Source of the DNA: Streptomyces galbus
GTDB taxonomy: Bacteria; Actinomycetota; Actinomycetes; Streptomycetales; Streptomycetaceae
DNA length: 64,000 bases
Assembly (NCBI RefSeq): GCF_005280195.1
Contig: NZ_SZPR01000009.1
Location: forward strand, 62,001 to 126,000
Direction: 5' to 3'
Made by a program: the position numbers and the translations under genes. Each line of letters starts with the position of its first letter. Position 1 is the first letter of the stretch. Below, in pieces: positions 62,822 to 64,000 of this stretch. The notes under the pieces were generated by a model. The model did no database searches. It saw nothing but the letters and a program-made list of their open reading frames with translations, and had not been told where the DNA came from.

Positions 62822-62886
62822 CGCCCTGGGCGCCCTGCCCCGTACCGGGCAGGTTTCGATCGCCCCGCTCGTGCCACCCTTGACCC

Positions 62887-63741
62887 ATGCCCGAAGGTGA
62901 CACGGTCTGGCAGGCCGCGCGACGGCTGCACACCGCCCTCGCGGGCAAGGTGCTGACCCGCTCCGACCTGCGCGTCCCCAAGTACGCCCTGACCGACCTC
63001 ACCGGCCGCGCGGTCCTCGACGTCACCCCGCGCGGCAAACACCTCCTCACCCGCGTCGACGGCGGACTGACGCTCCACTCCCACCTCAGGATGGACGGCG
63101 CCTGGAAGGTCTACACCCCCGACCAGCGCTGGAGCGGCGGTCCCGGGTACCAGATCCGCGCGATCCTCGGCACCGCCGACCGCACCGCCGTCGGCTACCG
63201 CCTCCCGGTGCTGGAGCTGCTGCACACCGCCGACGAGGACCAGGTGGTCGGACATCTCGGTCCCGACCTCCTCGGCTCGGACTGGAACCCCGAGCAGGCG
63301 CTGGCGAACCTGCTCGCCGACCCCGATCGCGCCCTCGGCGAGGCCCTGCTCGACCAGCGCAACCTGGCCGGCATCGGCAATGTCTACAAGTGCGAGCTGT
63401 GCTTCCTGCTGGGCGCCACCCCCTGGCTCCCCGTCGGCGCGCTCCCGGCCGACCGCGCGGCCAAGCTGCCCGCGCTCGCCCAGCGGCTCCTGGAGGTCAA
63501 CCGGGACCGCCCGATCCGCAACACCACGGGCCGCCGGGGCCCAGAGGTCTTCGTCTACGGCCGGGCCCGCCGGCCCTGCCTGCGCTGCGGCACCCCCATC
63601 CGGCTCGCCGACCAGGGCGACGGCTCCCGCGACCGCCCGACGTACTGGTGCCCGACCTGCCAGACCGGCCCGGCACCCACCCGTCCCGCCACGATCCCCA
63701 CCCCGAAGTCGACGAGTTCCCGCCCCGGCGCCCGGGGGTGA
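62887..63741 (+). CDS. Fpg/Nei family DNA glycosylase (endonuclease VIII-like)
   Basis: A 284-residue base-excision repair enzyme. The N-terminus PEGDTVWQAARRL carries the catalytic Pro2 and Glu3 and is Nei-like rather than Fpg-like. The conserved Lys lies in PRGKHLLTR, the helix-two-turn-helix in LLDQRNLAGIGNVYKCELCFL, and the C-terminal zinc finger in CLRCG...WCPTC. It removes oxidised bases and nicks abasic sites. It begins 65 bp after lhr and is likely co-transcribed, as in many actinobacteria (Nei2-type). Confidence 0.94.
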   Translation: MPEGDTVWQAARRLHTALAGKVLTRSDLRVPKYALTDLTGRAVLDVTPRGKHLLTRVDGGLTLHSHLRMDGAWKVYTPDQRWSGGPGYQIRAILGTADRTAVGYRLPVLELLHTADEDQVVGHLGPDLLGSDWNPEQALANLLADPDRALGEALLDQRNLAGIGNVYKCELCFLLGATPWLPVGALPADRAAKLPALAQRLLEVNRDRPIRNTTGRRGPEVFVYGRARRPCLRCGTPIRLADQGDGSRDRPTYWCPTCQTGPAPTRPATIPTPKSTSSRPGARG

Positions 63742-63806
63742 CAACCGTCCGAGGCTTCGGAACGGCGCCCCGGCCGCACCGCCCGCTCGCTCCGGGCGAT
63801 GACCGT

Positions 63807-64000
63807 TCATGACGGTTCGGCCCCGTCCCCCACGACACCCCGATCCCGCTCCGCACCCCACCCCCACGCCTCGCGCCACCGCCCCGCCGCCAGCGCGCCT
63901 GCCGCCCGGCCCTTCGGCACGCAGTGCACCGGCAGCAGGCTCAGCCCCCACCCGCCGGCCGCCACGGCGCCCTCCACGGGCCCGGCGCCGGGCGCCAGGG
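63807..64000 (-). CDS. Hypothetical protein, 3' end only
   Basis: The last 63 codons of a minus-strand gene run in from the right edge. The residues include VEGAVAAGGWGLSLLPVHCV followed by a RWREAWGWG segment and end GDGAEPS. The reading frame has good GC-position bias and a sensible convergent position to the glycosylase gene (65-bp gap). The family is not recognised, and most of the protein lies outside the window. Confidence 0.55.
   Translation of the reverse strand, partial: LAPGAGPVEGAVAAGGWGLSLLPVHCVPKGRAAGALAAGRWREAWGWGAERDRGVVGDGAEPS

Overview
The window is chromosomal DNA from a Streptomyces species. The base composition is very GC-rich with G/C-biased third codon positions, starts are often GTG, one CDS carries a rare TTA codon, and the gene content and order (nrdR-nrdJ, lexA, dinG, hflX, rshA, dapF, miaA, miaB, gluRK-gluABCD, recX-recA, lhr) match, from memory, the SCO5808 to SCO5760 part of S. 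coelicolor read in reverse. No prophage, transposase, rRNA, tRNA or CRISPR was recognised. Most of the large open frames antisense to the genes are GC-bias shadows and were left out.

Layout. 1-3.1 kb: an ADP-ribosylglycohydrolase fragment, a histidine phosphatase, a YdbC-like protein, a TerD protein and a small secreted or anchored protein. 3.2-7.1 kb: the nrdR-nrdJ ribonucleotide reductase unit with two NrdR-box-like sites exactly 31 bp apart. 7.5-10.5 kb: lexA with a LexA box, convergent to dinG. 10.9-15.4 kb: a three-gene NIS siderophore-like unit (aminotransferase, IucA/IucC synthetase, GNAT acyltransferase) with no decarboxylase or exporter. 16.1-29.8 kb: a lipoprotein serine protease, then a mostly minus-strand housekeeping run (hflX, M1 peptidase, rshA, dapF, a membrane protein, miaA, a LigB-like protein, miaB), interrupted by a small plus-strand antitoxin-like pair.

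30.0-36.2 kb is a cellulose-degradation cassette: a LacI-family regulator followed by secreted GH12 endoglucanase, GH3 beta-glucosidase and AA10 LPMO, each with a family-2 carbohydrate-binding module. Three GGGAGCGCTCCC palindromes lie in front of the endoglucanase. The GH3 gene carries a TTA codon, suggesting bldA dependence. 36.2-39.9 kb: a NarL-type two-component pair and a KhtTU-like cation/proton antiporter pair. 40.0-46.8 kb: a TAXI-type binding protein, then the GluK/GluR-like two-component system divergent from the gluABCD-like glutamate ABC transporter, with an 11-bp-period direct repeat just upstream of the gluA promoter. 47.0-49.9 kb: an FAD monooxygenase, then a cysteine dioxygenase-rhodanese operon headed by a tiny Cys-rich leader peptide that seems to be translated from a leaderless transcript.

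50.0-54.6 kb: recX-recA with a LexA-box-like operator, a membrane protein, an AI-2E family permease and DUF3046. 54.7-64 kb: an alpha/alpha-toroid-like protein, an AraC regulator translationally coupled to azlC and azlD, the giant helicase lhr, a Nei/Fpg glycosylase and a partial gene at the right edge. Functionally the window concentrates DNA repair and the SOS response (lexA, dinG, recA, recX, lhr, nei, nrdRJ), translation and tRNA modification (miaA, miaB, hflX, rshA), and nutrient scavenging (cellulose, glutamate, iron, cysteine).
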